Below, piece by piece: positions 21,076 through 29,920 of a stretch of DNA of 64,000 bases. The notes under the pieces were generated by a model. It did no database searches and was not told the origin of the DNA. It saw only the letters and a list, made by a program, of their open reading frames with translations. Source of the stretch: Candidatus Arsenophonus triatominarum (lineage in GTDB: Bacteria > Pseudomonadota > Gammaproteobacteria > Enterobacterales > Enterobacteriaceae). The stretch spans positions 79,487-143,486 of the forward strand of contig NZ_LWMI01000017.1 in the NCBI RefSeq assembly GCF_001640365.1, written 5' to 3'. Within the stretch, counting starts at the first letter, position 1. Every line of letters begins with the position of its first letter. The translations under genes were made by a program, and so were the position numbers.

Positions 21076-21145
21076 GAGAAAGAACGATAAGCCATAACAT
21101 CCTCCTTTAACATATATCTAACATTCAATGCAAACTTATGCTCAT

Positions 21146-21205
21146 ATTTGATTGATCGTATTTAGCTAAAAAGTAGATCAGTTTTCGGTGATCGTTGACA
21201 ATCAG
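21146..21205. mobile_element. IS21-type terminus remnant (right arm)
   Basis: Mirror of 19048-19105, between the recombinase remnant and the right adhesin gene. Confidence 0.5.
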
Positions 21206-21341
21206 ACAGATAGTTTTAATGCGACATAACCTTTTTATTTAAAAATCTTCTATATTTTTTTGAAATTCCTAAATATCAGTTTATATTTAATATATTGTTA
21301 ATTAAATACATTCATTGTAAATAAGTGTGAGTGTGAATAGT

Positions 21342-24300
21342 ATGCTTAGAATTAAAAAAATAGGTAATTTTAGTAAAATAACAGCCTGTTTTTTATTATT
21401 TGTTCAGTTATTCTATGTTCTATTCTTTTCTATAGCAAAAGTGGTTGCAGACCCAGATATACCTAAAAAAACGTCAGGGATACAATCAGTAATCGAACAA
21501 GACAGAAAGAACTACCATGATACTGAAAAAGAAAACTATGAAGAAACATTAGCTTCATCTGTTTCACAAGTGGGTAATATTCTATCAAGCGATAATTCAA
21601 AGAATGCAGCGATTAATTACACTAAAAATCTTGGAGAAAAGCTGGTTAACAAAAAAGTAAACGATTGGCTTGGACAATACGGCACTGCTCGCTTTTTTAT
21701 AGATACAGATAAAAACATTTCTGGGGATTTTTTATTACCTGTTATTGATGGGCATAATAGTCTTTTATTTACCCAGTTTGGAATCAGAAATAATACAGAA
21801 AGAAACACAGCTAACCTTGGATTTGGCTATCGTCAATATTATAAAAATTGGATGTGTGGCATTAATACCTTTTATGATTATGATTATACTGGTAGAAATT
21901 CCAGATTAGGCATTGGCGGTGAAGCGTGGACAGATTATCTAAAACTGGCGGCTAATAGTTATTTTGGCTTGACCAACTGGCACCAATCAAAGATATCCGT
22001 AATGGATAATTATATTGAGCGTCCAGCATCTGGTTTTGATATTAACGCTCAAGCGTATTTACCCGCTTACCCTCAATTGGGTGGTAGCATCAAATATGAG
22101 CAATATTTTGGCAAAGCTGTTCACCTTGCTACGGGTGCTAATCCAAATGAGTTAAAAAAAGACCCTTACTCATTCACATTTGGTGTGAATTACACGCCAA
22201 TCCCCTTAATCACCCTGAAAGGCGAGCGTTCGGTCGGTGATGTTAATAACACAATGCTTGGTTTAGATATTACTTATCGTTTTGGGGTACCATTGTCACA
22301 ACAGTTAGACCATGATTCAGTTGGTATGATGCATAGTTTGGTTGGCAATAAGTATGATTTTGTCGATCGGAATTATGATATTGTTATGGAATATCGTAAG
22401 CAAAATATAATTAGCATTTCCACACCAAATGCAATAACAGAGAAAGCAGGAAAAATAATTACTATTTCAGCGACTGTTAATAATGCAAAATATGGTTTGA
22501 AAGATGTTCGTTGGGAACCTTCCGCTAATTTTATCTCAGATGGTGGACGTTATCGCAAGATGTCAAGCAGTCAAGTAAAACTTGCCCTTCCACAGTATAT
22601 TAATAAAACAAACAACAATCCTCCTCAAGAATATCAATTGACTGCTGTAGGAATAGATAATAAAGGTAATGAATCAAACAAAGCCATCACTTTAATCAAA
22701 GTCATACCTGATAGAGAGAATGCGCATGAGAATTCAACGATTACTTTAGATAAAGACATCTATCCCGCAAATAGTGATATGAAGGTTACGGTAACCTTGA
22801 AAGATGGGAAATATAATAGCATAACAGGAAAAACCTCAGAACTCACTTCGACTAATGTAGTAAATGTACCAAATGCAAAAATGAAAATAGGTGAAAAATG
22901 GAAAGAAAATGAAGCTGGGACCTATACTACAATTTATAAGGCCGAGACTGTAGGTGAAAACCTGAAAGCGACTGTAAAGCTTCCAGATTGGAAGGGTACA
23001 ACTGAATCGGCTAATTACGCAATTACTACCGGTAACCCTGCGTATATGAAGTCAACGATTACGTTAGATAAAGACATCTATCCCGCAAATAGTGACATAA
23101 ATGTTACGGTAACCTTGAAAGATTTGTATGGGAATAGCGTAACTGGAAAAGTTGCAGAATTAACTGATGCGGTAGTAACAGTACCAAATGCAAAAATGAA
23201 AATAGGTGAAAAATGGAAAGAAAATGAAGCTGGGACCTATACTACAATTTATAAGGCCGAGACTGTAGGTGAAAACCTGAAAGCGACTGTAAAGCTTCCA
23301 GGTTGGAAGGGTACAACTGAATCGGCTAATTACGCAATTACTACCGGTAACCCTGCGTATATGAAGTCAACGATTACGTTAGATAAAGACATCTATCCCG
23401 CAAATAGTGACATAAATGTTACGGTAACCTTGAAAGATTTGTATGGGAATAGCGTAACTGGAAAAGTTGCAGAATTAACTGATGCGGTAGTAACAGTACC
23501 AAATGCAAAAATGAAAATAGGTGAAAAATGGAAAGAAAATGAAGCTGGGACCTATACTACAATTTATAAGGCCGAGACTGTAGGTGAAAACCTGAAAGCG
23601 ACTGTAAAGCTTCCAGATTGGAAGGGTACAACTGAATCGGCTAATTACGCAATTACTACCGGTAACCCTGCGTATATGAAGTCAACGATTACGTTAGATA
23701 AAGACATCTATCCCGCAAATAGTGACATAAATGTTACGGTAACCTTGAAAGATTTGTATGGGAATAGCGTAACTGGAAAAGTTGCAGAATTAACTGATGC
23801 GGTAGTAACAGTACCAAATGCAAAAATGAAAATAGGTGAAAAATGGAAAGAAAATGAAGCTGGGACCTATACTACAATTTATAAGGCCGAGACTGTAGGT
23901 GAAAACCTGAAAGCGACTGTAAAGCTTCCAGGTTGGAAGGGTACAACTGAATCGGCTAATTACGCAATTACTACCGGTAACCCTGCGTATATGAAGTCAA
24001 CGATTACGTTAGATAAAGACATCTATCCCGCAAATAGTGACATAAATGTTACGGTAACCTTGAAAGATGGGAAATATAATAGCATAACAGGAAAAACCTC
24101 AGAACTCACTTCGACTAATGTAGTAAATGTACCAAATGCAAAAATGAAAATAGGTGAAAAATGGAAAGAAAATGAAGCTGGGACCTATACTACAATTTAT
24201 AAGGCCGAGACTGTAGGTGAAAACCTGAAAGCGACTGTAAAGCTTCCAGGTTGGAAGGGTACAACTGAATCGGCTAATTACGCAATTACTACCGGTAACC

Positions 24301-25301
24301 CTGCGTATATGAAGTCAACGATTACGTTAGATAAAGACATCTATCCCGCAAATAGTGACATAAATGTTACGGTAACCTTGAAAGATTTGTATGGGAATAG
24401 CGTAACTGGAAAAGTTGCAGAATTAACTGATGCGGTAGTAACAGTACCAAATGCAAAAATGAAAATAGGTGAAAAATGGAAAGAAAATGAAGCTGGGACC
24501 TATACTACAATTTATAAGGCCGAGACTGTAGGTGAAAACCTGAAAGCGACTGTAAAGCTTCCAGATTGGAAGGGTACAACTGAATCAGCTAATTACGCAA
24601 TTACTACCGGTAACCCTGCGTATATGAAGTCAACAATTACGTTAGATAAAGACATCTATCCCGCAAATAGTGACATAAATGTTACGGTAACCTTGAAAGA
24701 TTTGTATGGGAATAGCGTAACTGGAAAAGTTGCAGAATTAACTGATGCGGTAGTAACAGTACCAAATGCAGTGGTGAAAAATGAAGAAAAATGGAAAGAA
24801 AATGAAGCTGGTGTTTATACTAGAACATATATGGCACAAAAGGCACAAGATGGCCTGAAAGCAACTTTAAAACTGTCTGCCTGGCATGAGACAGTTAAAT
24901 CAACCGACTACGCCATTACTGTAGGTTACCCCGCATCTGAAAAGTCAACAATTCAGTTAGATAAAACAGGTTATTCAGTAAATAGTGATATGAAGGTTAC
25001 GGTAATTTTAAAAGATAAGGATGGGAATAGCGTAACTGGAAAAGTTACAGAATTAACTGATGCGGTAGTAACAGTACCAAATGCAGTGGTGAAAAATGAA
25101 GAAAAATGGAAAGAAAATGAAGCTGGTGTTTATACTAGAACGTATCAGGCCAAAACGGCAGCATTAGAAGATGAAATGAAAGCTATTTTAAAGCTTCGTA
25201 ATTGGAAAAATTCAATTGAATCAGAGTTATACTATATTGTTAATGATATAATAGAGCATGAACCTGCTGGGGGTAATTTATTTTTAGAGGATGATATTTG
25301 A
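21342..25301 (+). CDS. Inverse autotransporter adhesin (intimin/invasin type), 8 Ig-like repeats
   Basis: 1319 residues from the ATG at 21342 (MLRIKKIGNFSK). Signal segment, linker, beta-barrel and first Ig-like domain appear identical to the gene at 15570-18896. The passenger has eight Big-type repeats, of which repeats 2-6 are almost exact copies (period 315 bp, one of 318 bp). They alternate only in small segments: DLYGNSVTGKVAELTDAV versus DGKYNSITGKTSELTSTN, and PDWKG versus PGWKG. The last two repeats diverge (NPNAVVKNEEKW type) and the protein ends with an acidic tail (FLEDDI). The Shine-Dalgarno present in the left copy (AAGGGG) is missing, and the sequence before the ATG is GTGAATAGT. 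Expected product: surface adhesin. Near-identical repeats favour copy-number change by recombination. Confidence 0.9.
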   Translation: MLRIKKIGNFSKITACFLLFVQLFYVLFFSIAKVVADPDIPKKTSGIQSVIEQDRKNYHDTEKENYEETLASSVSQVGNILSSDNSKNAAINYTKNLGEKLVNKKVNDWLGQYGTARFFIDTDKNISGDFLLPVIDGHNSLLFTQFGIRNNTERNTANLGFGYRQYYKNWMCGINTFYDYDYTGRNSRLGIGGEAWTDYLKLAANSYFGLTNWHQSKISVMDNYIERPASGFDINAQAYLPAYPQLGGSIKYEQYFGKAVHLATGANPNELKKDPYSFTFGVNYTPIPLITLKGERSVGDVNNTMLGLDITYRFGVPLSQQLDHDSVGMMHSLVGNKYDFVDRNYDIVMEYRKQNIISISTPNAITEKAGKIITISATVNNAKYGLKDVRWEPSANFISDGGRYRKMSSSQVKLALPQYINKTNNNPPQEYQLTAVGIDNKGNESNKAITLIKVIPDRENAHENSTITLDKDIYPANSDMKVTVTLKDGKYNSITGKTSELTSTNVVNVPNAKMKIGEKWKENEAGTYTTIYKAETVGENLKATVKLPDWKGTTESANYAITTGNPAYMKSTITLDKDIYPANSDINVTVTLKDLYGNSVTGKVAELTDAVVTVPNAKMKIGEKWKENEAGTYTTIYKAETVGENLKATVKLPGWKGTTESANYAITTGNPAYMKSTITLDKDIYPANSDINVTVTLKDLYGNSVTGKVAELTDAVVTVPNAKMKIGEKWKENEAGTYTTIYKAETVGENLKATVKLPDWKGTTESANYAITTGNPAYMKSTITLDKDIYPANSDINVTVTLKDLYGNSVTGKVAELTDAVVTVPNAKMKIGEKWKENEAGTYTTIYKAETVGENLKATVKLPGWKGTTESANYAITTGNPAYMKSTITLDKDIYPANSDINVTVTLKDGKYNSITGKTSELTSTNVVNVPNAKMKIGEKWKENEAGTYTTIYKAETVGENLKATVKLPGWKGTTESANYAITTGNPAYMKSTITLDKDIYPANSDINVTVTLKDLYGNSVTGKVAELTDAVVTVPNAKMKIGEKWKENEAGTYTTIYKAETVGENLKATVKLPDWKGTTESANYAITTGNPAYMKSTITLDKDIYPANSDINVTVTLKDLYGNSVTGKVAELTDAVVTVPNAVVKNEEKWKENEAGVYTRTYMAQKAQDGLKATLKLSAWHETVKSTDYAITVGYPASEKSTIQLDKTGYSVNSDMKVTVILKDKDGNSVTGKVTELTDAVVTVPNAVVKNEEKWKENEAGVYTRTYQAKTAALEDEMKAILKLRNWKNSIESELYYIVNDIIEHEPAGGNLFLEDDI
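22727..25230 (+). repeat. Tandem 315-bp repeats in the adhesin gene
   Basis: CGTATATGAAGTCAAC recurs at 23041, 23356, 23671, 23986, 24304 and 24619 (steps 315, 315, 315, 318, 315). Units 2-6 are nearly identical at DNA level, a recent expansion. The left adhesin has the same unit in diverged form. Confidence 0.9.
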
Positions 25302-25316
25302 AATTGTGTAGTAGCT

Positions 25317-25382
25317 CGGACTTGATCTGATAGATACTGTATAAATAACCGGCAAATGTCAGATTAAGTCTGAGCTACTACA
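25317..25382. mobile_element. Paired IS481 ends, interior lost
   Basis: TGTAGTAGCTCGGACTTGAT and, inverted, TTAAGTCTGAGCTACTACA enclose only ~66 bp. This is a solo-end remnant just after the adhesin stop. Confidence 0.65.
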
Positions 25383-25402
25383 TATTATTAGCAATTTTCA
25401 TT

Positions 25403-26212
25403 TTATAATCGTCTATAATCGTCTATAATTGTCTCTATATTTTTAATATGCGAAGACATATTATTGATAGCTGATTCACTTTCAGATAATAATAATCTAA
25501 CCTTATGATCAAGTTCTTTAAGTTTGTCATTTCTACTGGATGTTACTTCTAGTAAATCTTCTTTAATACTTGCTCTGTTTATTGAATCAAATTTTTCTTT
25601 TGTTTTTGCTCTTATTTTATAAATTGATTGAGCAAAATTATAAATCCATTCATTTTCCGTCCCTTTTTGGTTGCAGACATCTAGTCCATCAATAGAATCT
25701 AGTAAAAAAAGTTGTTTGGTATAATAATCAGAACATTTAATCTGAAATAATAAAGATATCTCGATATCCTTATTCATAACAATATTATTTGTTAATTCCT
25801 TTTTTTCAACAGAATAAACATCTTTTTCAGTACTTCCATAAACCAATGCGCGTTCATCCATAACATCTTTAATAGAAAAAGAAAAAATATATGTATCATC
25901 TTCGTTTTGAGTAATAAACGCTTGAAATTTATCTTGATAAGCTGGAGATACCATTTCCTTAAGTTTATAAAATGCAATAACTTTATTCACAGCCGACTCA
26001 GTAGTAAACTCATTATCGTTATGAGTTAATTCATAAATATGTTCTAACGCTTCACTTGCGTTAGTTCCACAAAACCAATCTTTAATTTTTTCCCATATAC
26101 CAATGTGTATGGCGTCTTCCTTTGAAGAACTATTAACAGCACGTTGAACATATTCATTACTAAGAGTTCTATTGAATGCAAATAAAGAATTACTTTGAAT
26201 AGAAAATGACAT
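25403..26212 (-). CDS. Candidate T3SS effector with WEK domain, paralogue
   Basis: 269 residues. The N-terminal ~110 residues align closely with the effector at 11934-13055: MSFSIQSNSLFAFNRTLSNE, IWEKIKDWFCGTNASEALEH at about 39-58, then IYELTHNDNE. The C-terminal half is different and coiled-coil-like (SRNDKLKELDHKVRLLLSES), and lacks the EPIYA-like tyrosines. AAGGAG precedes the ATG. The family N-domain argues for T3SS export; the function of the rest is unknown. A 10-bp tandem repeat overlaps the stop codon. Confidence 0.75.
   Translation of the reverse strand: MSFSIQSNSLFAFNRTLSNEYVQRAVNSSSKEDAIHIGIWEKIKDWFCGTNASEALEHIYELTHNDNEFTTESAVNKVIAFYKLKEMVSPAYQDKFQAFITQNEDDTYIFSFSIKDVMDERALVYGSTEKDVYSVEKKELTNNIVMNKDIEISLLFQIKCSDYYTKQLFLLDSIDGLDVCNQKGTENEWIYNFAQSIYKIRAKTKEKFDSINRASIKEDLLEVTSSRNDKLKELDHKVRLLLSESESAINNMSSHIKNIETIIDDYRRL
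25405..25434. repeat. 10-bp tandem repeat at effector 3' end
   Basis: Three units of ATAATCGTCT (the last ATAATTGTCT) starting at the stop codon of the 269-residue effector. Compare the octamer array at the end of its paralogue (11900-11943). Confidence 0.7.
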
Positions 26213-26301
26213 AATACCGCTCCTTGATTTCTATTTTCATTATCTAATAATTTTTTTTGAACAAAATTATTAAAATCCAATAAAATATTTTCATTAAGAC
26301 A

Positions 26302-26332
26302 ATTCATAACGGCGTTGGATATTATGCGAACC
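26302..26332. repeat. Half copy of the IR-C element
   Basis: CATAACGGCGTTGGATATTA then TGCGAACC, the same as the right half of the hairpin element at 29747-29835. Confidence 0.55.
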
Positions 26333-26399
26333 TTATGGCATGATAATAAATAATGATTCCCATAATATAAAAACTAATAAATAAACAATACCTTATGTA

Positions 26400-26657
26400 T
26401 TAGTTTGATTGTTCAATTCCTCGATAAGATACTTTTATTTCATGAATATAATAATTTCCTTTATTATCATCATTATGGATAATATCAAACAACGCTTTCT
26501 TGGCTTCTTCTTTTCGTGTTCCACAAAACCAATCTATAATTTTACCCCAAAGACTCTCTACGTCACTTCTGTTTGTAGCACTTTGAATTTTACTGATATC
26601 ATAATCATTGATAACTCTATTAAATAGAGCTCCTTCAAGCCTTATTTCTGTAGCCAT
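26400..26657 (-). CDS. Short WEK-domain effector (N-domain only)
   Basis: 85 residues: a distinct N-terminus (MATEIRLEGALFNRVIND), then LWGKIIDWFCGTRKEEAKKA (~36-55) and LFDIIHNDDN, which is the effector export domain. It stops just after (RGIEQSN). There is a strong ribosome site (AGGAGGAAATTGT before ATG), so expression is plausible. It may be a remnant of a longer effector, or a stand-alone secretion domain. The IS91-like element starts 26 bp upstream and may have removed the promoter. Confidence 0.6.
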   Translation of the reverse strand: MATEIRLEGALFNRVINDYDISKIQSATNRSDVESLWGKIIDWFCGTRKEEAKKALFDIIHNDDNKGNYYIHEIKVSYRGIEQSN

Positions 26658-26682
26658 ACAATTTCCTCCTATTCATTATTTA

Positions 26683-27893
26683 TATAAGAAATTAATACCC
26701 GAAATGGTTACTCATTAACCTGCGCCATGATGAAATCCTTTTTATTTTCTTCTAAATTTTGCCAAAATTATGTTGAAGGTTGAGATAAGGAACGCAATAG
26801 ATGGTTAAAAACCGATTAATTATTAATCAATTTTGAACAAAAGGATAGATCTACCCTGTCGTGAGTTTTTATCGCCACCGCAAACAAGCCAGATCATGGT
26901 GACGTGCCATAAGCTCTTTACGATTCAATCCAAAATTCATTCCTGCGAAAAGTAATTTTTTCCCACATAAGAGACAAGTAAGTGGATCGACTTTAAAGAC
27001 GTGTTGATACATGTTTCGCCAGGTGACTTTTTTAGCGGGTTTTTTATCTTGCTGGGCTAAAGGATAAACAACCTCCGTTAACATTTTTCGCATCCGTGCT
27101 GATGGACTTAAAAAGCCGTAATAGTGGATCATGTGAAAGCATTTTTCTGGCACATGAGACGCAAACTGGGTAATAAATTCATCGGATGTCATGAAAGGGT
27201 GACATGGGTAATATTGGAAAGAATATCAGAAAGATTAATATTCCACCCGCGCTTGTAGTGAGTGTTAAGTAATTGATTCCATTATCGCCACATTGTCGTA
27301 ATGTTTTCGCGATAAAAGCTGATATCCCGCCAGGTATTCTTTTTAGTCACCCCGCCGGCGGTGGTTGAAAAATGAATATGCGGATGCCATTTTTGGTCTC
27401 GTCCCCAGGTATGGATGGCAGTGAAAACGCCTGGGGTGATATTAAGGTCACGGCAGATGGTTAATATCACACAGCGGCTAATCGATTCATTTCACCGAGA
27501 AGCCAACGGTTGGCGCGAATAATAGGCCAATATTCACAAGGCATGGTAAAAGTGATGTGCTGCCAAGGAACTTCGGGTAACCAAGCTAGCGTATTGTTAA
27601 TCCATTGTAGGCAAGCTTTGACGCCACAATGTGGGCAGCTTCGACTTTTGCAGGTAAATTTAATCCGTTTTTCAGAATTACATTGAGGGTCAGGACAGCG
27701 CCAAATTGACCACCCCATAAGCGAAGTGCCGCAAGCCATAATCTTTACCATGGTTTCCATCACAACAGTGCGGACACTATCAGGGGGTTGGCGATTAAGC
27801 CAATTGAGCCAGCGTTGACCAAATTGAAAAACATGACTAAAACGCGGTGACATAAAAGGGACCAAAAGATTGAGACAATAGGTATCGGGTTAT
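26683..27893 (-). mobile_element. IS91-like element, internally deleted
   Basis: One of the two most complete copies, on the minus strand. N-terminal zinc-binding part 27467-27865: CGTSLMGWSIWRCPDPQCNS, then FTCKSRSCPHCG. Next comes the Y2-type core ITPGVFTAIHTWGRDQKWHP (HIHFS), broken by frameshifts. The C-terminal part is 26869-27192 (TSDEFITQFASHVPEKCFHM). About 100 bp (HYTLTIPDELKAEG region) are deleted near 27195-27280. The left end is TATAAGAAATTAATACCCG. Not functional. Confidence 0.8.
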
Positions 27894-27930
27894 CATTTTT
27901 GGAATTTTATATGCCTGTGCGAAACTCGTG
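27894..27930. repeat. MITE-A end fragment
   Basis: Only the terminal ~37 bp (GGAATTTTATATGCCTGTGC to CTCGTG) remain, cutting the Rpn remnant that follows. Confidence 0.75.
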
Positions 27931-28000
27931 CCTTAGCCGTTTCTTTTTCACTTAAAAACTTCCGAAATACGGCATCATGGGGCGTTGGAGTAAATTTTTT
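27931..28000 (-). pseudogene. Rpn-family nuclease N-terminal fragment
   Basis: Minus strand reads SKKFTPTPHDAVFRKFLSEK, then ETAK, before the MITE end. The expected start codon reads CTG instead of ATG. Upstream DNA to ~28100 resembles that of the Rpn gene at 56119. Confidence 0.6.
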
Positions 28001-28108
28001 GCTCAGTCCAATTTTTTCACGGTTGTTAATATCAGATTGAATTATGGAAAACAAAAAGCTACATTAATATGCTATTTATTTTATTACATAATCCAGCGTT
28101 AGCAAGAA

Positions 28109-28136
28109 TGCTCCAAGGAGAATAGGGGCATTTTTG
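28109..28136 (+). terminator. Terminator-like hairpin
   Basis: AATGCTCC / GGGGCATT stem (one G-T type mismatch) followed by TTTT, homologous to that at 13154-13190. Confidence 0.4.
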
Positions 28137-28178
28137 CTTTAATGACTCGGACTAAATCGGTATTTTTTGCGTTCTTCC
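28137..28178 (-). pseudogene. C-terminal scrap of the 13195-13469 gene family
   Basis: LEERKKYRFSPSH and stop, same as the end of the remnant at 13195-13469; cut by MITE-A sequence. Confidence 0.5.
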
Positions 28179-28206
28179 AGATTTATATGCCTGTGCGAAA
28201 CTCGTG
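28179..28206. repeat. MITE-A end fragment at the sseD-like start
   Basis: TATATGCCTGTGCGAAACTC then GTG, ending exactly where the reading frame of the translocon gene opens. Confidence 0.7.
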
Positions 28207-28740
28207 TATAATACATCATCACACAGTGAGGGTATGGAGAGCATTTCTCAAATCAACGAACTGATGATGCTAACTGAAATGCTAAAAAAACTTCGTAACA
28301 CCTTGCAAGAATTTAACCAGAAACAACAAGAGCTAGGATGGAATATCCAAGTTGCCTCAATGGATAAAAAACGTGAAGGAATAGATAGCGCAAACGCTGC
28401 CGCAATCTGGTCAGCAGGAGGACAAATTGCTTCGGGAATAATTGGTCTGGCAGGAATCGGAGCCGGTAAATACTTGGGCTCAGGCCAAATAGGAGGACAG
28501 ATTGGATCCGGTTTAGGTTATGGCGCACAAGATATTACACAAATACAATCTGCTAACGACACAAGATTAGCAGAATTAGATAAATTGACTGGGGAGCTTC
28601 AAACAACTAATGCCCCAAATTACGCAAAAAATATTAATGATTTAGCAGATAAAATGCGGCAAGTTTCTGAACAAATGAGAGCTTTTACAAAAGATTTAGT
28701 TGAGCTCCATGGTCGAATAAGTTCTTCCATTTGTCATTAA
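28204..28740 (+). CDS. SseD-like T3SS translocon protein (EspB-type)
   Basis: Up to 178 residues, similar to Salmonella SseD (195 aa), a pore subunit of the SPI-2 translocon. The order is LTEMLKKLRNTLQEFNQKQQ, then ELGWNIQVASMDKKREGID, then a Gly/Ala-rich hydrophobic segment (SAGGQIASGIIGLAGIGAGK), then a C-terminal amphipathic helix. SseD has KLRDIMRSYNVEKQRLAWEL and a similar Gly-rich segment. The open frame begins at a GTG that belongs to a MITE-A end. The first ATG is 28234, with only a weak ribosome site. The original 5' end was therefore probably removed. The sseB-like gene follows after 35 bp in the same direction, so an operon is likely. Confidence 0.82.
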   Translation: MYNTSSHSEGMESISQINELMMLTEMLKKLRNTLQEFNQKQQELGWNIQVASMDKKREGIDSANAAAIWSAGGQIASGIIGLAGIGAGKYLGSGQIGGQIGSGLGYGAQDITQIQSANDTRLAELDKLTGELQTTNAPNYAKNINDLADKMRQVSEQMRAFTKDLVELHGRISSSICH

Positions 28741-28775
28741 AATTAACAAAAATCATAAAATTAAGGATATAAATT

Positions 28776-29696
28776 ATGATTACTTCACCCGTGGAATCAT
28801 TCAGTAGTAATACTATTTCAGGATCATACAATGGTAAATATAATTATGAAAGAGATCTTATATTATCTCAAGGCATAGAAATCCTATATACCTTTATGAA
28901 TTTACTCTCAGATTTAGCCAACACAAAATATCTTGAAATGAGAAAAAGAGCCGATTTCTCAAGAGATTCTCAAGAAATGGCTAATCAAGTTGAAGGAGTC
29001 ATCGCTGATGTAGCTAAGGAAGACGACAAAGCAAAAAGAGCGATTCCTGATAATGTTGTGAAATATATGCGTGATAATCACATTACTGTTAATGATAAAT
29101 CAATCGATGATTACCTGAAAAGTAAGCTTCCTACTACCATGACTGAAGATACTAAGTTACTAAATAAATTGCAGGAAAAAATTGCTCAGTCAGGTCCTGA
29201 AGGAATACCATTAAAAAGTGTGCAAGATATTGTTAATTATATGGATAAACATAATATTAAAGTTAATGAGAAAAGTTGTAGCAATTATATCGCGGAAGTG
29301 ACAGACCTTAATAACCATTTGAAGAAAACTCTAAATATTGATGAGACGACAATGGGTAAAATTGCAAGTTTTACATTAGAAGCAAACTCAATGTTCAACC
29401 CATTAAAACAGTCAGCAGAGCTAATTCATTCTTTAGTCAAGAAGAAAATCAGCCATGAACATATACATAATATTGAAAATGCTTTATCAGCAAGAATGGG
29501 ATTAAATAAGGGTCAATTAGAAGCTGTTAAAGCCGCTATCAAAACCGTATCAGACAGAGCATCTGATTTTGTTTCTCAATCGCAATTACAAATTCAAAAA
29601 GTCATGCAGACGTACAATATTACCGTTAATTTACTCAATAGTATGCAAACTATGCTAGGAGAAATGAACAAATCAATCGCGCAAAATATCCGCTAA
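28776..29696 (+). CDS. SseB-like T3SS translocon/filament protein with insertion
   Basis: 306 residues; SseB is 196 and EspA 192. Residues 25-118 match SseB: LSQGIEILYTFMNLLSDLAN, IPDNVVKYMRDNHITVNDKS (IDDYL), where SseB has VPEDVIKYMRDN and IDDYM. Residues 244-304 match its C-terminal coiled coil (LNKGQLEAVKAAIKTVSD, QIQKVMQTYN). Residues ~119-243 are extra, and begin with what looks like a degenerate repeat of the conserved motif: IPLKSVQDIVNYMDKHNIKV (NEKSCSNYI) at 144-171. AAGGA precedes the ATG. Intact. In SPI-2 this protein forms the sheath-tip filament of the translocon. No sseA/sseC homologues are adjacent. Confidence 0.88.
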   Translation: MITSPVESFSSNTISGSYNGKYNYERDLILSQGIEILYTFMNLLSDLANTKYLEMRKRADFSRDSQEMANQVEGVIADVAKEDDKAKRAIPDNVVKYMRDNHITVNDKSIDDYLKSKLPTTMTEDTKLLNKLQEKIAQSGPEGIPLKSVQDIVNYMDKHNIKVNEKSCSNYIAEVTDLNNHLKKTLNIDETTMGKIASFTLEANSMFNPLKQSAELIHSLVKKKISHEHIHNIENALSARMGLNKGQLEAVKAAIKTVSDRASDFVSQSQLQIQKVMQTYNITVNLLNSMQTMLGEMNKSIAQNIR

Positions 29697-29746
29697 AAAT
29701 GAAAGCGATATCAAATACAAAAGGTAAATAACCGCAGGTTCGCACA

Positions 29747-29835
29747 ATGGCGTTATGTGTAAATGGCCGCCGTCTGCGAGGAGATATTTTCGCAGACGGC
29801 TATTCAACATAACGGCGTTGGATATTATGCGAACC
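29747..29835. repeat. IR-C hairpin element (89 bp)
   Basis: Nested inverted repeats: GGTTCGCA/TGCGAACC at the outside, CGTTATGT/ACATAACG inside, and GCCGTCTGCGA/CGCAGACGGC at the centre. It could fold over almost its full length. It may act as a terminator after the sseB-like gene or be a tiny mobile repeat; half a copy is at 26302-26332. Confidence 0.7.
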
Positions 29836-29920
29836 CTGATGGTATTTTACAGAAGTTCAATTTTACGTATTTATTGTGAAATTAAAAAACAAACAAAAGC
29901 AAAAAAATCAATCTGTCGCA

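Noticed and set aside
19178..21100. Invertible promoter or phase switch run by the recombinase between the two adhesins
   Set aside because: Both recombinase copies lack the catalytic serine region and have an internal stop, and no short site pairs of Hin type were found; arms could still recombine by homology, but that would only flip the spacer.
22727..25230. Regular 315-bp repeats as a possible CRISPR or satellite
   Set aside because: They are in-frame Ig-like domains of an adhesin; no short repeat-spacer structure.
25792..26307. Minus-strand frames of 61 and 87 residues overlapping the WEK effector
   Set aside because: Out-of-frame shadows; the effector frame has the ribosome site and family match.
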